Shown here one piece after another: positions 34,633 to 43,656 of a stretch of DNA of 64,000 nucleotides. Within the stretch, counting starts at the first letter, position 1, and every line of letters begins with the position of its first letter. This DNA comes from Caldora sp965222765. Its GTDB lineage: Bacteria; Cyanobacteriota; Cyanobacteriia; Cyanobacteriales; Coleofasciculaceae. The stretch lies in the NCBI GenBank assembly GCA_965222765.1, contig CBDCVG010000043.1:62001-126000 (forward strand). The letters are read 5' to 3'. The notes under the pieces were generated by a model that was given only the letters and a program-made list of their open reading frames with translations, made no database searches and was not told where the DNA came from. The translations under genes were made by a program, and so were the position numbers.

Positions 34633-34684
34633 AGTGGGAAATTTCCTCGAAGCCTGACAAGTTGGAGGAGATTTCCCGCTTTTT
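34633..34684 (+). terminator. Rho-independent terminator of the DUF751-rbfA unit
   Basis: AGTGGGAAATTTCCTC (34633-34648) pairs with GAGGAGATTTCCCGCT (34665-34680) along 16 positions with two G-U pairs, followed by five T residues. It lies 135 bp after rbfA and before the GH3 gene on the same strand, so the two are likely separate transcripts. Confidence 0.75.
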
Positions 34685-34791
34685 GTGAGCTCAGCGTATT
34701 GTATACTTATTTGCTTGTCGGGGGGATAATTCATGAATTGCCTCTCTAGGTGACATAACTGCTAGGCAATTTTTGCAAGGTCTTTCTTAGC

Positions 34792-36486
34792 ATGGGATTA
34801 AAGCTGGAACATTCATCTGAGCCAAACTCTCTAAACAATTTGGAGAACCTCTCCTTAGAAGAACAAGTAGCCCAAATGATAGTAGTTAGGGCATCTGGCT
34901 ACTTGTTCGATCACCAAATTCAGTACCCGGATTGGGAACCTCCAGCAAAGCAACTACAGCATTGGTTGCAGGATTTAGGTGTTGGTGGCGTGATTTTGGT
35001 GGGAGGTAGCGCTGGAGAAGTTGCTATCCGGTCGCAACAACTGCAAAACTGGGCAAAAGTTCCTTTACTTATCGCTGCCGATATCGAAGAAGGGGTAGGT
35101 CAACGGTTTGCTAGTGCTACCTGGTTTCCTCCACCTATGGCAATTGGGGCAGTTGCGGCTAAAGATGATCACAAAGCGCAGCTGTATGCTTCTCAAATGG
35201 GAGCCATCACTGCCCAGGAAGCCTTGGCAATTGGCATTAACTGGATACTAGCACCAGTAGTTGATGTCAACAACAATCCCCAAAATCCAGTGATTAATGT
35301 GCGGGCATTTGGTGAAAAAACAGCAGTTGTCAGTCAATTAGCTACTAGCTTCATCCAAGGTACTCAAAAGTATCCTGTGTTAACTACTGCTAAACATTTT
35401 CCTGGACATGGGGATACAGCAACAGACTCCCATCTAGAGCTGCCTGTATTACCTCATTCCCTCTCACGGCTAGAGGAAGTTGAATTGCCACCCTTTAAAG
35501 CTGCGATCGCTTCTGGGGTAGATGCCGTTATGACTGCCCACCTTTTGATTCCGGCTTGGGATGAAAAATACCCAGCCACATTATCTCGACAGGTGCTGAG
35601 TCAATTGCTGCGGGGCAGTTTGGGATTTGAAGGATTGATTGTTACTGATGCTCTAGTTATGGGGGGTATCGCTAATGATTATGGTGCAGATGAAGCCCCA
35701 ATTATGGCAGTGGAAGCAGGTGCTGATATTTTGTTGATGCCCGTTAGCCCAGCAAGAGCGATTAAATCGGTATGTGAGGCTGTAGCTACAGGGCGCATTT
35801 CACCAGAGCGCATTAAAGCCTCAGTCAAGCGTATTTGGGAAGCTAAGGCTAAAGTATGCGGGAAATTAGGCACACAAGCAAGCAGAGAAAAAGATTCCGA
35901 TTTAAAAGCCCTAACTCAAAACCCTTTACTTGAACTCGCACAACCATCCGCCTTCACTACAGTAGCCAATATTCTGCAAGATTCTCAGAAAGTTGGTGGT
36001 TCGATACCTTTGCCACCAGAACCTCCCAATACTAACCGTAAATTCTATAACCTGATTGTGGTGGATGATGCCTTAAATTGTGACTTTTTGGGACGTAATG
36101 CTCCTGCAGTAGTACTACCAAGACAGCTAGGTTACGAATTACAACTATTAGACCGCCATACTCCATTGATTGCTCAAGATTCATGGGATTCTAGTTTAAA
36201 TCAACCAACTCTGGTACAGTTGTTTATTCGAGGTAATCCGTTTCGGGGTAGTATAGGTCTAACGCCAGTGGCAGAAAATTTCCTTAATAAACTCTTAAAA
36301 AAGAATAATCTACAAGCTCTGGTGGTTTATGGTAGTCCCTATGTCTTAGAGCAGCTTCAGCCAAGTTTGTCTTCAGAGATACCTTATGTGTTTTCCTATG
36401 GGCAGATGCCAGAAGCTCAGACTGTTGCCCTTGAGGTGCTCTTTGCTAAAAGCAATCGAGTTCAGACTGTTACACAATTTATTTGA
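34792..36486 (+). CDS. Glycoside hydrolase family 3 (NagZ-like) beta-hexosaminidase/glucosidase
   Basis: 564 residues. GH3 markers: TTAKHFPGHGDTATDSHLELPVL and the nucleophile region GLIVTDALVMGGI, plus the early LIAADIEEGVGQRF. In bacteria NagZ removes GlcNAc from cell-wall fragments during recycling. The ~200-residue C-terminal extension beyond the barrel is typical of the cyanobacterial proteins that follow rbfA. Start at ATG 34792. Confidence 0.88.
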   Translation: MGLKLEHSSEPNSLNNLENLSLEEQVAQMIVVRASGYLFDHQIQYPDWEPPAKQLQHWLQDLGVGGVILVGGSAGEVAIRSQQLQNWAKVPLLIAADIEEGVGQRFASATWFPPPMAIGAVAAKDDHKAQLYASQMGAITAQEALAIGINWILAPVVDVNNNPQNPVINVRAFGEKTAVVSQLATSFIQGTQKYPVLTTAKHFPGHGDTATDSHLELPVLPHSLSRLEEVELPPFKAAIASGVDAVMTAHLLIPAWDEKYPATLSRQVLSQLLRGSLGFEGLIVTDALVMGGIANDYGADEAPIMAVEAGADILLMPVSPARAIKSVCEAVATGRISPERIKASVKRIWEAKAKVCGKLGTQASREKDSDLKALTQNPLLELAQPSAFTTVANILQDSQKVGGSIPLPPEPPNTNRKFYNLIVVDDALNCDFLGRNAPAVVLPRQLGYELQLLDRHTPLIAQDSWDSSLNQPTLVQLFIRGNPFRGSIGLTPVAENFLNKLLKKNNLQALVVYGSPYVLEQLQPSLSSEIPYVFSYGQMPEAQTVALEVLFAKSNRVQTVTQFI

Positions 36487-36748
36487 GCTTTATTAACTTT
36501 GACTTAACCCACTCTTTACGGTTTCATCATCGATCAGTGCTGAGCTGAGGTGCGCGTAAATTATAGCGTGTCATGATTTTATCGATAAATAGGAATAGTT
36601 TTACCAAAGAGCAAGACTTTGACCTTTAGTAATTCCTATTAATGGGGGTAGATGGTTAGTAACTTTCTATACAGAAATAAAATTATTCTCACGCTAACGA
36701 TTCTTCGATTAGTATAAGTGTAGCTCCATTCTTTCGCAGGCTAGTACT

Positions 36749-36997
36749 ATGAGTGTCAACACATTACCATCTAAATCTAAACCTTCTGTGCGTTATTCCA
36801 TCAATGTTCTCCAAGATGAAGCGCGTCAACTGGTGGAAAAAGGAATTGTCAGTCGTCAGCAGCCGATCTACGTCCTCTGTCAATACATTCCTGCTCGGGA
36901 TTGGGTGTGTGTTGAGTTTGAACTAGAGGAGGGTGACTTTTTGCTACGCGATCGTATTGCGGATCTTGTAGGTTCTGAAGAATGGGAAAACGACTAG
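36749..36997 (+). CDS. DUF4327 family small protein
   Basis: 82 residues conserved in cyanobacteria: YSINVLQDEARQLVEKGIV, QPIYVLCQYIPARDWVCVE and a terminal LRDRIADLVGSEEW. There is no signal or membrane segment. Role unknown. It stands alone on the plus strand with about 260-bp gaps on both sides. Confidence 0.88.
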   Translation: MSVNTLPSKSKPSVRYSINVLQDEARQLVEKGIVSRQQPIYVLCQYIPARDWVCVEFELEEGDFLLRDRIADLVGSEEWEND

Positions 36998-37162
36998 AGA
37001 ACTTGACTTGAGCTGAGAGTAGAAAAAAAACTAAAGTTGAGAGCTGGCAATAATTTGAACACTGTCAGGCTCCTTCCCTACTAACTGAAACTTCCCTACT
37101 AACTGAAAGTAGCATTTAAGCTAAATTTGGATTAAGCACTTTTTGACAAACTGTAAAAAACC

Positions 37163-37192
37163 TGTAGAGACGTTGCATGCAACGTCTCTACA
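37163..37192. repeat. 30-bp perfect palindrome, second copy
   Basis: The same GTAGAGACGTTGC half-site and its inverse as at 25496-25527. It lies between DUF4327 and the phasin-like gene, in a region otherwise free of genes; an imperfect direct repeat of TTCCCTACTAACTGAAA sits near 37075. Confidence 0.9.
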
Positions 37193-37253
37193 ATCTTGAT
37201 ATAACAGGATTATATTTGCCAAATTTGCTATGACGAATTGGGAATGGCAAGAT

Positions 37254-37637
37254 TTAGTTTGATTGCCGCAACTGTTCTAACTCGGTGCGGAGGGCAGAGA
37301 TTTGCGCAGTTAGTTCTTCAATCTCTTGCTGTGTATTAGTTGTAGCAGTACTTGTCGGTGGTGTTGCCGATGTATTAGTAGATGTATCTGTTGATCCAGA
37401 ACTACCGGAATTATCTGGTTGCGTCCACATTGATTCCATATAACTTCGGGCTTCTTGCTCAGTTATTTTTCCTTTTTCTGCCAACGTAGCCAACTGTTGA
37501 TCAAAGTCTGAATTCAGCTGAGAAAAGTTTTCTTCTCGCTTTTGAGGATCTTGCAGAGATTCGATGAGGGCAGTTGTTGCTCCCAGTGAAACGTGGAAGC
37601 CAGTTTGTAGGAATTTTACGAGATTGTTGGAATCCAT
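37254..37637 (-). CDS. Phasin-like/conserved cyanobacterial protein
   Basis: About 127 residues from MDSNNLVKFLQTGFHVSLGATTALIESLQDP. An amphipathic N-terminal helix, a Ser/Thr/Pro-rich linker and a C-terminal coiled coil (EIEELTAQISALRTELEQL) resemble phasin-type or poly-hydroxyalkanoate-regulator-like proteins. The longer frame to 37712 adds 25 unlikely residues. Binding partner unknown. Confidence 0.7.
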   Translation of the reverse strand: MDSNNLVKFLQTGFHVSLGATTALIESLQDPQKREENFSQLNSDFDQQLATLAEKGKITEQEARSYMESMWTQPDNSGSSGSTDTSTNTSATPPTSTATTNTQQEIEELTAQISALRTELEQLRQSN

Positions 37638-37747
37638 TGAATTAAAAACCCGCTGGAGACCCCTACCGGCTTGGTGTGGGGAGGAAGCGGGGCGGGTTTT
37701 ACCACTTCCCAACTGGTTTAAAAAGTTGAGTTGTTAAGAAGTATAAC

Positions 37748-38095
37748 TTATCCAGCTTGCTCCAGGTACTGGTTTAAATCATCAATTAAGCGAGTCAGTT
37801 CAGCTTCCGTACTTAAGCGTATGCGATCATCACGAAGAGTAATGAGAACTTTCGCAGCAAAGGGACTACCATAGATATTGGGATTGCAGAAAACTTCGAG
37901 AAACACATTCCCACTAAATTGGTACTCCATAGGTTTTTGGGGAGTTGGTCTACCAGAACCTGAAGCCTGGGTAGTAGCTTTGAGGCTCTGCATCAATTGA
38001 GCGATCGCACTTTTTAAATCTCTAGCAGCATCGGCGGTGAATGAGAAAGAAACTGAACCATCAGCCAGATTCAGTGTTAAAGGTGAGGTAGACAT
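37748..38095 (-). CDS. Conserved hypothetical protein
   Basis: About 115 residues from MSTSPLTLNLADGSVSFSFT. A soluble alpha/beta protein (FSGNVFLEVFCNPNIYG; VLITLRDDRIRLSTEAELTRLIDDLNQYLEQAG) without a recognised family. It is on the same strand as the phasin-like gene, about 110 bp apart. Its leader region contains the interleaved inverted repeats at 38187-38235. Confidence 0.65.
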   Translation of the reverse strand: MSTSPLTLNLADGSVSFSFTADAARDLKSAIAQLMQSLKATTQASGSGRPTPQKPMEYQFSGNVFLEVFCNPNIYGSPFAAKVLITLRDDRIRLSTEAELTRLIDDLNQYLEQAG

Positions 38096-38146
38096 AAGCA
38101 ATTGGGAAAATTGATAACTCGCCAAATAATATTACACGGATATTGG

Positions 38147-38235
38147 GAATTGCTAATTGCTAATTGTTAATTGCTAATTGTTAATCGAGAAGAAGATGTA
38201 GCTATATTGTCTTCTCCACTCCCCCGAGCTACATC
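38147..38235. repeat. ATTGCTA/ATTGTTA heptamers followed by interleaved inverted repeats
   Basis: A short heptamer array (38147-38186) is followed by two perfect inverted pairs that interleave: GAGAAGA (38187-38193) with TCTTCTC (38210-38216), and GATGTAGCT (38195-38203) with AGCTACATC (38227-38235). Both stems cannot form as simple hairpins; as RNA they could make a pseudoknot. They lie in the presumed leader of the minus-strand gene starting at 38095. Confidence 0.6.
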
Positions 38236-38283
38236 AAACTCTCCTGCCTTTATAGAGCAATTGAATATTTTATTTGAAATCCC

Positions 38284-38604
38284 TTATTTTCGTTGCCGAC
38301 GCTGAGCTATTGCCAGCCTTCGTAAACGTGCTAGTAAAGGCTGTAATGAGGCTGGAGCAGTGACATCGTTAAATGCTAAAAATTTTTGTCTACTGCCATC
38401 GGATAGTGAGATGCTATAAAAGAACACATCAGGGGGACCGGATGTTCTAAGAGCAACTTCCTCTGGTTGAATCTCAAAAAAAACAGAGCTTTCTACCAGC
38501 CTCAAGAGTTCTTGGGCAAGTTCTTGGGGTAACTCATCAGTGTCTGCAAGATAGGTTAGCTGAAGATTAGCAAACCCTCCTGAACATTTAAAATCAATTT
38601 GCAT
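38284..38604 (-). CDS. Emfourin-type (protealysin inhibitor-like) protein
   Basis: About 106 residues from MQIDFKCSGGFANLQLTYLADTDELP. The pattern (a strand with SGGFA, the acidic loop DTDELP, DVFFYSISLSDG, and a terminal LLARLRRLA helix) matches emfourin, an inhibitor of the thermolysin-like protease protealysin. No protease gene is in the window. The start at MQIDF is chosen because the longer frame to 38739 adds 45 residues outside the family. Confidence 0.75.
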   Translation of the reverse strand: MQIDFKCSGGFANLQLTYLADTDELPQELAQELLRLVESSVFFEIQPEEVALRTSGPPDVFFYSISLSDGSRQKFLAFNDVTAPASLQPLLARLRRLAIAQRRQRK

Positions 38605-38820
38605 AATCAGCACCCAACTTCTATCTTTGTAGGCAGTGCATGTACTTACTCTATTAAACTTCAAGAGTGAATCTTTCCAAAAAGCCAGCGATCGTGTAGA
38701 GCTCTTACCAGTGAACTTGAGATTGTTGCAGCAGAGCAAAAAAAATTTCTAATATATCCCCGTAAGTCAGCGGGATTTGGTTTAATCAAATCAATTGCAA
38801 ATTTTTTTGACTAAGCAAAA

Positions 38821-40776
38821 ATGGCCCTGTCTCAATCATCTTGGAAAGCGCTATCAGTTTTAATCGTTACAGCAGTTGCTACTACCACTGGGTTATACTC
38901 ACCTACATCTACCCTAGCCGTCCCAGAAACAGAGCAAATTGTCCAGGGGGAGGAAGATTCTCAAGCTATCCCTAAACCCTCTGGACATACAGAAAACGTC
39001 AAATCTATTGCTATGAGCCCTGATGGTCAGATTCTCGTTAGTGGGGGTGATGACCAGACTATCAATATCTGGGATTTAACTAGTGGTGAGCTAGTTCGTA
39101 CCATTTCCTCAGAAAAATGGGTGTATGACATTGCTATTAGCCCAGATGGCAGAACTATTGCTAGTGGTAGTAGTGACCAAACGATCAAGATCTGGGATTC
39201 CTATACAGGAGAATTACTGCAAAGTCTTTCTGGACATAAGGACAACGTAATTGCTGTTGCCTTTAGCCCTGACGGACAAACTCTAGTGAGTGGTAGTTGG
39301 GACAAAACTATCCGAGTATGGGATCTAAATACAGGAGAGTTGATGCGAACTCTTTCTGGACACACCGGCTTAGTAGTTTCTCTGGCTATTAGTCCAGATG
39401 GTTTATTAATTGCCAGTGGTGATTCTGAGGGGGTAGTTAATGTCTGGAATCTGGACGCAGATGAGCCGGTCTACACCCTTACTGGACATTCAACTTGGGC
39501 TAGGTCTTTAGCTTTCAGCCCTGATAGTCAAACCTTAGTTAGTAGCAGTTTAGACAATAAAGATAGCATTAAGGTTTGGAACCTGCGGACTGGCAAACTC
39601 AGAAGAACCATCAGTTCAGGAGATTGGGTTTATTCGATTATTTTCTCGAGTGATGGTAAAACCTTGATTGGTGGCACGAATCGCAAAACCCTCAAAAGTT
39701 GGAATCTGAAGACTGGTGAACTTAAAGGTACTTTTACTGGACATGAGGAACCGATTTATGCGATCGCTCTGAGTCCCGATGGCCAAACGCTTGCTAGTGG
39801 TGGTGGTGACAGGCAGATCAAGGTGTGGGAAGTCTCTCCCCTAGCAGAAACTATTGCAAGGGAGGAAGTTGCACTACTCAACACCCTTACCGGTCATAGT
39901 GAGGGTGTTCGAGCTGTAGCAATTAGTCCTGATGGGCAAACTATTGTTAGTGGCTCTCTCGATAACACTCTCAAAATTTGGGAGCTCAGTACAGGTGAGT
40001 TGCTTCATACTCTTGAGGGACACGAACAACCGATTTGGGCGGTAGCGATTAGTCCTGATGGACAAACCATTGTTAGTGGTAGCCTGGACAATACTCTCAA
40101 AACTTGGGATCTCAATACAGGTGAGCTAGTTCATACCCTTGATGAGCACACAGAAGCAATTTTAGCTGTAGCCATTAGTCCCGATGGAGAAACTATTGTT
40201 AGTGGCAGTGCCGACAAAACGATTAAGATTTGGGAGATAGAGACAGGGGAGTTGCAGAATACTCTTGAAGGAAATACTGACTCTGTTGCCTCCCTTGCCA
40301 TTAGTCCGGACGGACAAACCCTGGTGAGTGGGAGTGACGAAGTAATCAAAATTTGGGAGCTAGAGACAGGAGACTTGCAAGATACTTTCACCGGACATGC
40401 TAACTACGTTGCCTCCCTAGCGATTAATGCCAGCGAGGATGCCTTCTTTGAGGGTTTAGGACCAAGACTAGTGAGTACCGGTGACGAAAAAATCAGGATT
40501 TGGAACCTCAAGACTGGAGAGTCACAAGATATCCTCGAAGGGCATTGGAGCCGTGTTTACTCCCTGGCTCTTAGCTCCAATGGACATACCCTAGTAAGTG
40601 GGGGAGTGGACAAAAATATCAAGCTGTGGAATTTGAGTACAGGTGTCCTCCAAGATATTTTCCCTGGACACGATGCTTGGATTTATTCCCTTGCCATCAG
40701 CTCTGATGGACAGACCCTTGTGAGTGGGAGCTTAGATAAAACCATTAAGATTTGGCAAATGCCCCAGAGATTTTAG
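38821..40776 (+). CDS. Secreted WD40-repeat beta-propeller protein
   Basis: 651 residues. An N-terminal signal peptide (ALSVLIVTAVATTTGLYSPTSTLA) is followed by about 14 WD40 repeats of ~42 residues (for example LAISPDGQTLVSGSLDKTIKIW), enough for two seven-bladed propellers. Neighbouring repeats are very similar, so the array has expanded recently. Secreted WD40 proteins of cyanobacteria act as interaction scaffolds; the partners are unknown. Start at ATG 38821. Confidence 0.9.
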   Translation: MALSQSSWKALSVLIVTAVATTTGLYSPTSTLAVPETEQIVQGEEDSQAIPKPSGHTENVKSIAMSPDGQILVSGGDDQTINIWDLTSGELVRTISSEKWVYDIAISPDGRTIASGSSDQTIKIWDSYTGELLQSLSGHKDNVIAVAFSPDGQTLVSGSWDKTIRVWDLNTGELMRTLSGHTGLVVSLAISPDGLLIASGDSEGVVNVWNLDADEPVYTLTGHSTWARSLAFSPDSQTLVSSSLDNKDSIKVWNLRTGKLRRTISSGDWVYSIIFSSDGKTLIGGTNRKTLKSWNLKTGELKGTFTGHEEPIYAIALSPDGQTLASGGGDRQIKVWEVSPLAETIAREEVALLNTLTGHSEGVRAVAISPDGQTIVSGSLDNTLKIWELSTGELLHTLEGHEQPIWAVAISPDGQTIVSGSLDNTLKTWDLNTGELVHTLDEHTEAILAVAISPDGETIVSGSADKTIKIWEIETGELQNTLEGNTDSVASLAISPDGQTLVSGSDEVIKIWELETGDLQDTFTGHANYVASLAINASEDAFFEGLGPRLVSTGDEKIRIWNLKTGESQDILEGHWSRVYSLALSSNGHTLVSGGVDKNIKLWNLSTGVLQDIFPGHDAWIYSLAISSDGQTLVSGSLDKTIKIWQMPQRF

Positions 40777-40946
40777 ATAACTCCAGTGGAGGAGAAATTT
40801 TATGAGTATAGAAGTTAGTAACAACAAGACTTATGGAAAGCATCTATTTATAGGGTATGTTGGCGTAGTTAACACATCTTTGACTCTATCTGTAGTGTAG
40901 CTGCCTAAGTTCTTAATAATTCCTATACATAAGGAAGGAGGAGACC

Positions 40947-41297
40947 ATGACAGAATTTTTAGATTTTCTTAAGCACAAATTTGCCTATGTTGCGATCGGA
41001 GAATTCAAACCAGGTAAGTTTGAAGAAGCAGAGCAGCTCTTTGAAAAAGCCGTATCAACTTATACCCACGGTTTTAAGGGAGCCTATCTACTGCAAGAAC
41101 CTGGCACTGATAAAGGTATTGCTGTTATTTTTTGGGAAAATATTGACGATATGGAAGACAATCAAAATGAGGCTTACCAAGCAATTTTGCACGAAATGTC
41201 TCCTTTGTTTGCCCAACCTCCAACCACATCTTTCTATGAAGTGTGTAGTGAAATTCCAGGACAAAGTAGTGAGCGCCTAACGGCGAATGAAGAATGA
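40947..41297 (+). CDS. Antibiotic biosynthesis monooxygenase-fold (dimeric alpha/beta barrel) protein
   Basis: 116 residues. FAYVAIGEFKPGKFEEAEQLFEKAV and GFKGAYLLQEPGTDKGIAVIFWENIDDME fit the ABM-type ferredoxin-like barrel. The catalytic role of such small proteins varies from monooxygenase to stress-related. AAGGAGGAG lies just before the ATG. The C-terminal residues and the stop are encoded by the first GAATGAA units of a heptamer array (41284-41338). Confidence 0.8.
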   Translation: MTEFLDFLKHKFAYVAIGEFKPGKFEEAEQLFEKAVSTYTHGFKGAYLLQEPGTDKGIAVIFWENIDDMEDNQNEAYQAILHEMSPLFAQPPTTSFYEVCSEIPGQSSERLTANEE

Positions 41298-41338
41298 AGA
41301 ATGAAGAATGAAGAATTAAGAATTAAGAATTAAGAATT
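41284..41338. repeat. Heptanucleotide repeats GAATGAA then GAATTAA
   Basis: Four copies of GAATGAA-type units followed by four GAATTAA-type units; the first ones encode the end of the preceding gene and its stop codon. Confidence 0.9.
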
Positions 41339-41359
41339 CATTGATAGAATCGCTGAAAA

Positions 41360-41491
41360 AGAAGTCAGAAAATAGTCATATCAAGGGATTCAGCCATTCC
41401 TTTTCATTTTTAGTTTCTGCAGAGTAATGAGTAATGATTGAATTACCCTTGATTAGCTTCCATATTTTTTCCATTGTGCAAGGATTTTGAG
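41360..41491. repeat. Interspersed repeat R1, uninterrupted copy
   Basis: A ~130-bp stretch (AAAAAGAAGTCAGAAAATAG ... TTCCATTGTGCAAGG) that recurs at about 53360-53592. Here the sequence reads GAATTACCC without interruption; the other copy has a 102-bp MITE at that point, so this is the empty site. Confidence 0.8.
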
Positions 41492-41534
41492 CCCATTGAT
41501 ATAAAAACCTTGCACCTTCTTGAAAAATTACCTA

Positions 41535-41846
41535 GGGCTTGCTGTATAAGTCAATATGCACTCATTACTTAGGGCTTGCTGCAAAAGTGTGGAAACTATA
41601 CCAGGCAAAGCTTTCAATCATTTTATACTTTGCCAAGTGCAAGGTTTTTGTATCTTTTGGCTCAATTTCCTTGCACCGTAAGTCGAAAATCCCTAACACC
41701 TACTACCTCCAACCTCACCTACCACCTACCACCTACCACCTAACACCTATTCAAACCCGAAAGTTACGACTTATTCAGCAAGCCCTACTTATTACTCATT
41801 ACTTATTACTTCAAAACCCGAATGAATCGATTTATTCAGCAAGCCC
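41535..41846. mobile_element. Outer GGGCTTGCTG MITE containing a nested copy
   Basis: Outer ends are GGGCTTGCTGTATAAG at 41535 and CAGCAAGCCC ending at 41846. The flanking hexamers TACCTA and TAACTA differ at one base. Most of the interior is occupied by a second member of the same family (41572-41785). ORFs in this region are not genes. Confidence 0.7.
41572..41785. mobile_element. Nested GGGCTTGCTG-family MITE with perfect 6-bp duplication
   Basis: 214 bp bounded by GGGCTTGCTGC (41572) and CAGCAAGCCC (ending 41785). It is flanked on both sides by TACTTA, a perfect 6-bp target duplication. Internally it carries CCTACCA-type heptamers and reads as the reverse complement of the copy at 60690. 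Confidence 0.85.
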
Positions 41847-41869
41847 TAACTATCACCTTGATGTCCGCC

Positions 41870-42155
41870 TTAGATTGTAGCCTTTTTAGTTCCTTCAATC
41901 ATCATACCAACAAAGCCTAGATCATGAGTTTTCATAGCAAATCCTCTAGATTCAAGCAACTCCTGGAAATAGCTTAGGGGATAAGCATTAGCATAATGCA
42001 ATCCCCCTTCTAAAATTACTTGATTGCCATCTATACTTTCTACCTTGAAATCCGTTTTATCATAATATCGTAAGCGTTCCTCCATTACGGCTGAGGTGCA
42101 GAGGATCAAGAAATTTAAATCCCATCCCTTCGTAAAATTCTTGGCTATCTTTCAT
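41870..42155 (-). pseudogene. Broken small gene downstream of the PLP decarboxylase (methyltransferase-like tail)
   Basis: From ATG 42155 the frame reads MKDSQEFYEGMGFKFLDP and ends soon after; a second frame gives RYYDKTDFKVESIDGNQVILEGG and GLHYANAYPLSYFQELLESRGFAM to 41870. The tail resembles the C-terminus of a small SAM-dependent methyltransferase and the start is in the right place for an operon with the decarboxylase (8 bp after its stop), but no single frame joins them. A deletion plus frameshift is the simplest reading. Low certainty about identity. Confidence 0.45.
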
Positions 42156-42163
42156 TGTTATTG

Positions 42164-43588
42164 CTATACTTCAGTGGGTTCGCACATTTTACCAGCATTC
42201 AGTAAATTATCGAAAAACCTTTCTAGATCGGCTTTTTGCAATTCAGAGTTAGCTAGAATTAAACGAATGATAATCTTACCTTGATAACGAGCCTGATTTA
42301 CAAATGTTTCACCTGAGTAGATTAGTTTTTTGCGTATTTTTAGATTAAGCTGGTCTATAGTAGTAGAGTTAAGCTGATTTTCTTTGGGAAGATAACGGAA
42401 ACAAATATTCAAAAATGTTGGTTGGGCTATCAACTCTAAATTATCACAACTAAGGATATACTCTGTTGCATAACTAGCAATTTCAAACAAATTATCCACC
42501 TGCTGCTGATAACCTTTATTGCCGTAGTACTTCCAACATAGCCATAGTTTTAGGGCATCTACTTTACGACCACATTGTAAGGACATTTGACCTAAATTAT
42601 AGGAAGCATTTTCATCATCATGAAATAAATAATCTGTGCCTCCACCAGAACAAGCTTTTTGCAAGATTCCTTGCTCTTTCACTAAAATAGCTGAACAAAT
42701 TAAAGGAACTCCCATTAACTTATGAGCATCCCAAGTGAAAGAATCAGCTAACTCACTTCCTGTTAACAAATGCTTGTGTTTTTGACTAAATAACACAGGC
42801 GCACCCCAAGCACCATCTATGTGAAACCACAAGTCATACTTCCTAGTAATTTCAGCAATCGGAGGTAAAGTATCAAAAGCCCCTAACACTGTAGTTCCCG
42901 CAGTTGCACCGACAAAAAAAGGTGTTTTCTCCTCTGATAAACTCTGTTGAATAGCAGTTTCTAATGCTTCGGGAATCATTCTCCCTTTAATATCAGACTT
43001 AACCTTGACTAAATTTTCTATACCTATTCCCATCAAATTAGCAGCTTTTCCATAGGAATAATGCGCCTGCTCTGAAACAAATGCTACTAACTGATGATTA
43101 CTTAATCCCTTCAATTTAGCTTCAGGTAAAACTTGATGTCGTCCACAAAGCATTCCTATCAAATTAGCATTACTCCCTCCCGTCACTATCAAGCCTTCAC
43201 CTTGATTAAACCCCACTAAATTATTCAATTTTTTAATCAATTCGATTTCCATCAGTGTGGCTACTGGGGCAACATCATAGGTGTGCATGGTGGTATTAGT
43301 GGCACTAGTCACCATTTCTGCTAATATTCCGGGAATACTAGAGCCACTAAAGAGTAAATTGAAAAATTGAGTGCTACCTGTTCTGACACTATACTCAAGG
43401 TAAGATTCGACTACAGAAATTAATTCCTCTAAAACTACTCCCTCATCTGGTAAAGTTAAATCTAATTTTTCTTTGAGAACATCGGCAGTTTGAGAATTAA
43501 CGACTTTTGTCTCTGGATACCAATTACTTTCTATATATTGGAGAATGAGAGCAACTGCTTTATTTAGTGTTGTTTGAGTATCGTTCAT
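42164..43588 (-). CDS. PLP-dependent group II decarboxylase (glutamate/sulfinate/diaminobutyrate type)
   Basis: About 474 residues. The PLP-binding Lys is in FTWDAHKLMGVP (K290 from MNDTQTT). Also present are FHIDGAWGAP, STQFFNLLFSGSS and GLIVTGGSNANLIGM, which mark the glutamate/DABA/cysteine-sulfinate decarboxylase group. The true substrate cannot be decided by eye. A broken small gene begins 8 bp after the stop, probably a former operon partner. An IS605 element lies about 25 bp upstream of the start, so its promoter may have been displaced. Confidence 0.9.
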   Translation of the reverse strand: MNDTQTTLNKAVALILQYIESNWYPETKVVNSQTADVLKEKLDLTLPDEGVVLEELISVVESYLEYSVRTGSTQFFNLLFSGSSIPGILAEMVTSATNTTMHTYDVAPVATLMEIELIKKLNNLVGFNQGEGLIVTGGSNANLIGMLCGRHQVLPEAKLKGLSNHQLVAFVSEQAHYSYGKAANLMGIGIENLVKVKSDIKGRMIPEALETAIQQSLSEEKTPFFVGATAGTTVLGAFDTLPPIAEITRKYDLWFHIDGAWGAPVLFSQKHKHLLTGSELADSFTWDAHKLMGVPLICSAILVKEQGILQKACSGGGTDYLFHDDENASYNLGQMSLQCGRKVDALKLWLCWKYYGNKGYQQQVDNLFEIASYATEYILSCDNLELIAQPTFLNICFRYLPKENQLNSTTIDQLNLKIRKKLIYSGETFVNQARYQGKIIIRLILANSELQKADLERFFDNLLNAGKMCEPTEV

Positions 43589-43656
43589 TAAGCACAAATA
43601 AGAACCAGGTTAGTGACGTTCTCCCCCGCTAACCCTTGCGGGTATAACGGGGGCTT

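Noticed and set aside
41539..41880. 113-residue plus-strand frame
   Set aside because: It lies across two nested MITEs and heptamer repeats, and its composition follows the repeats.
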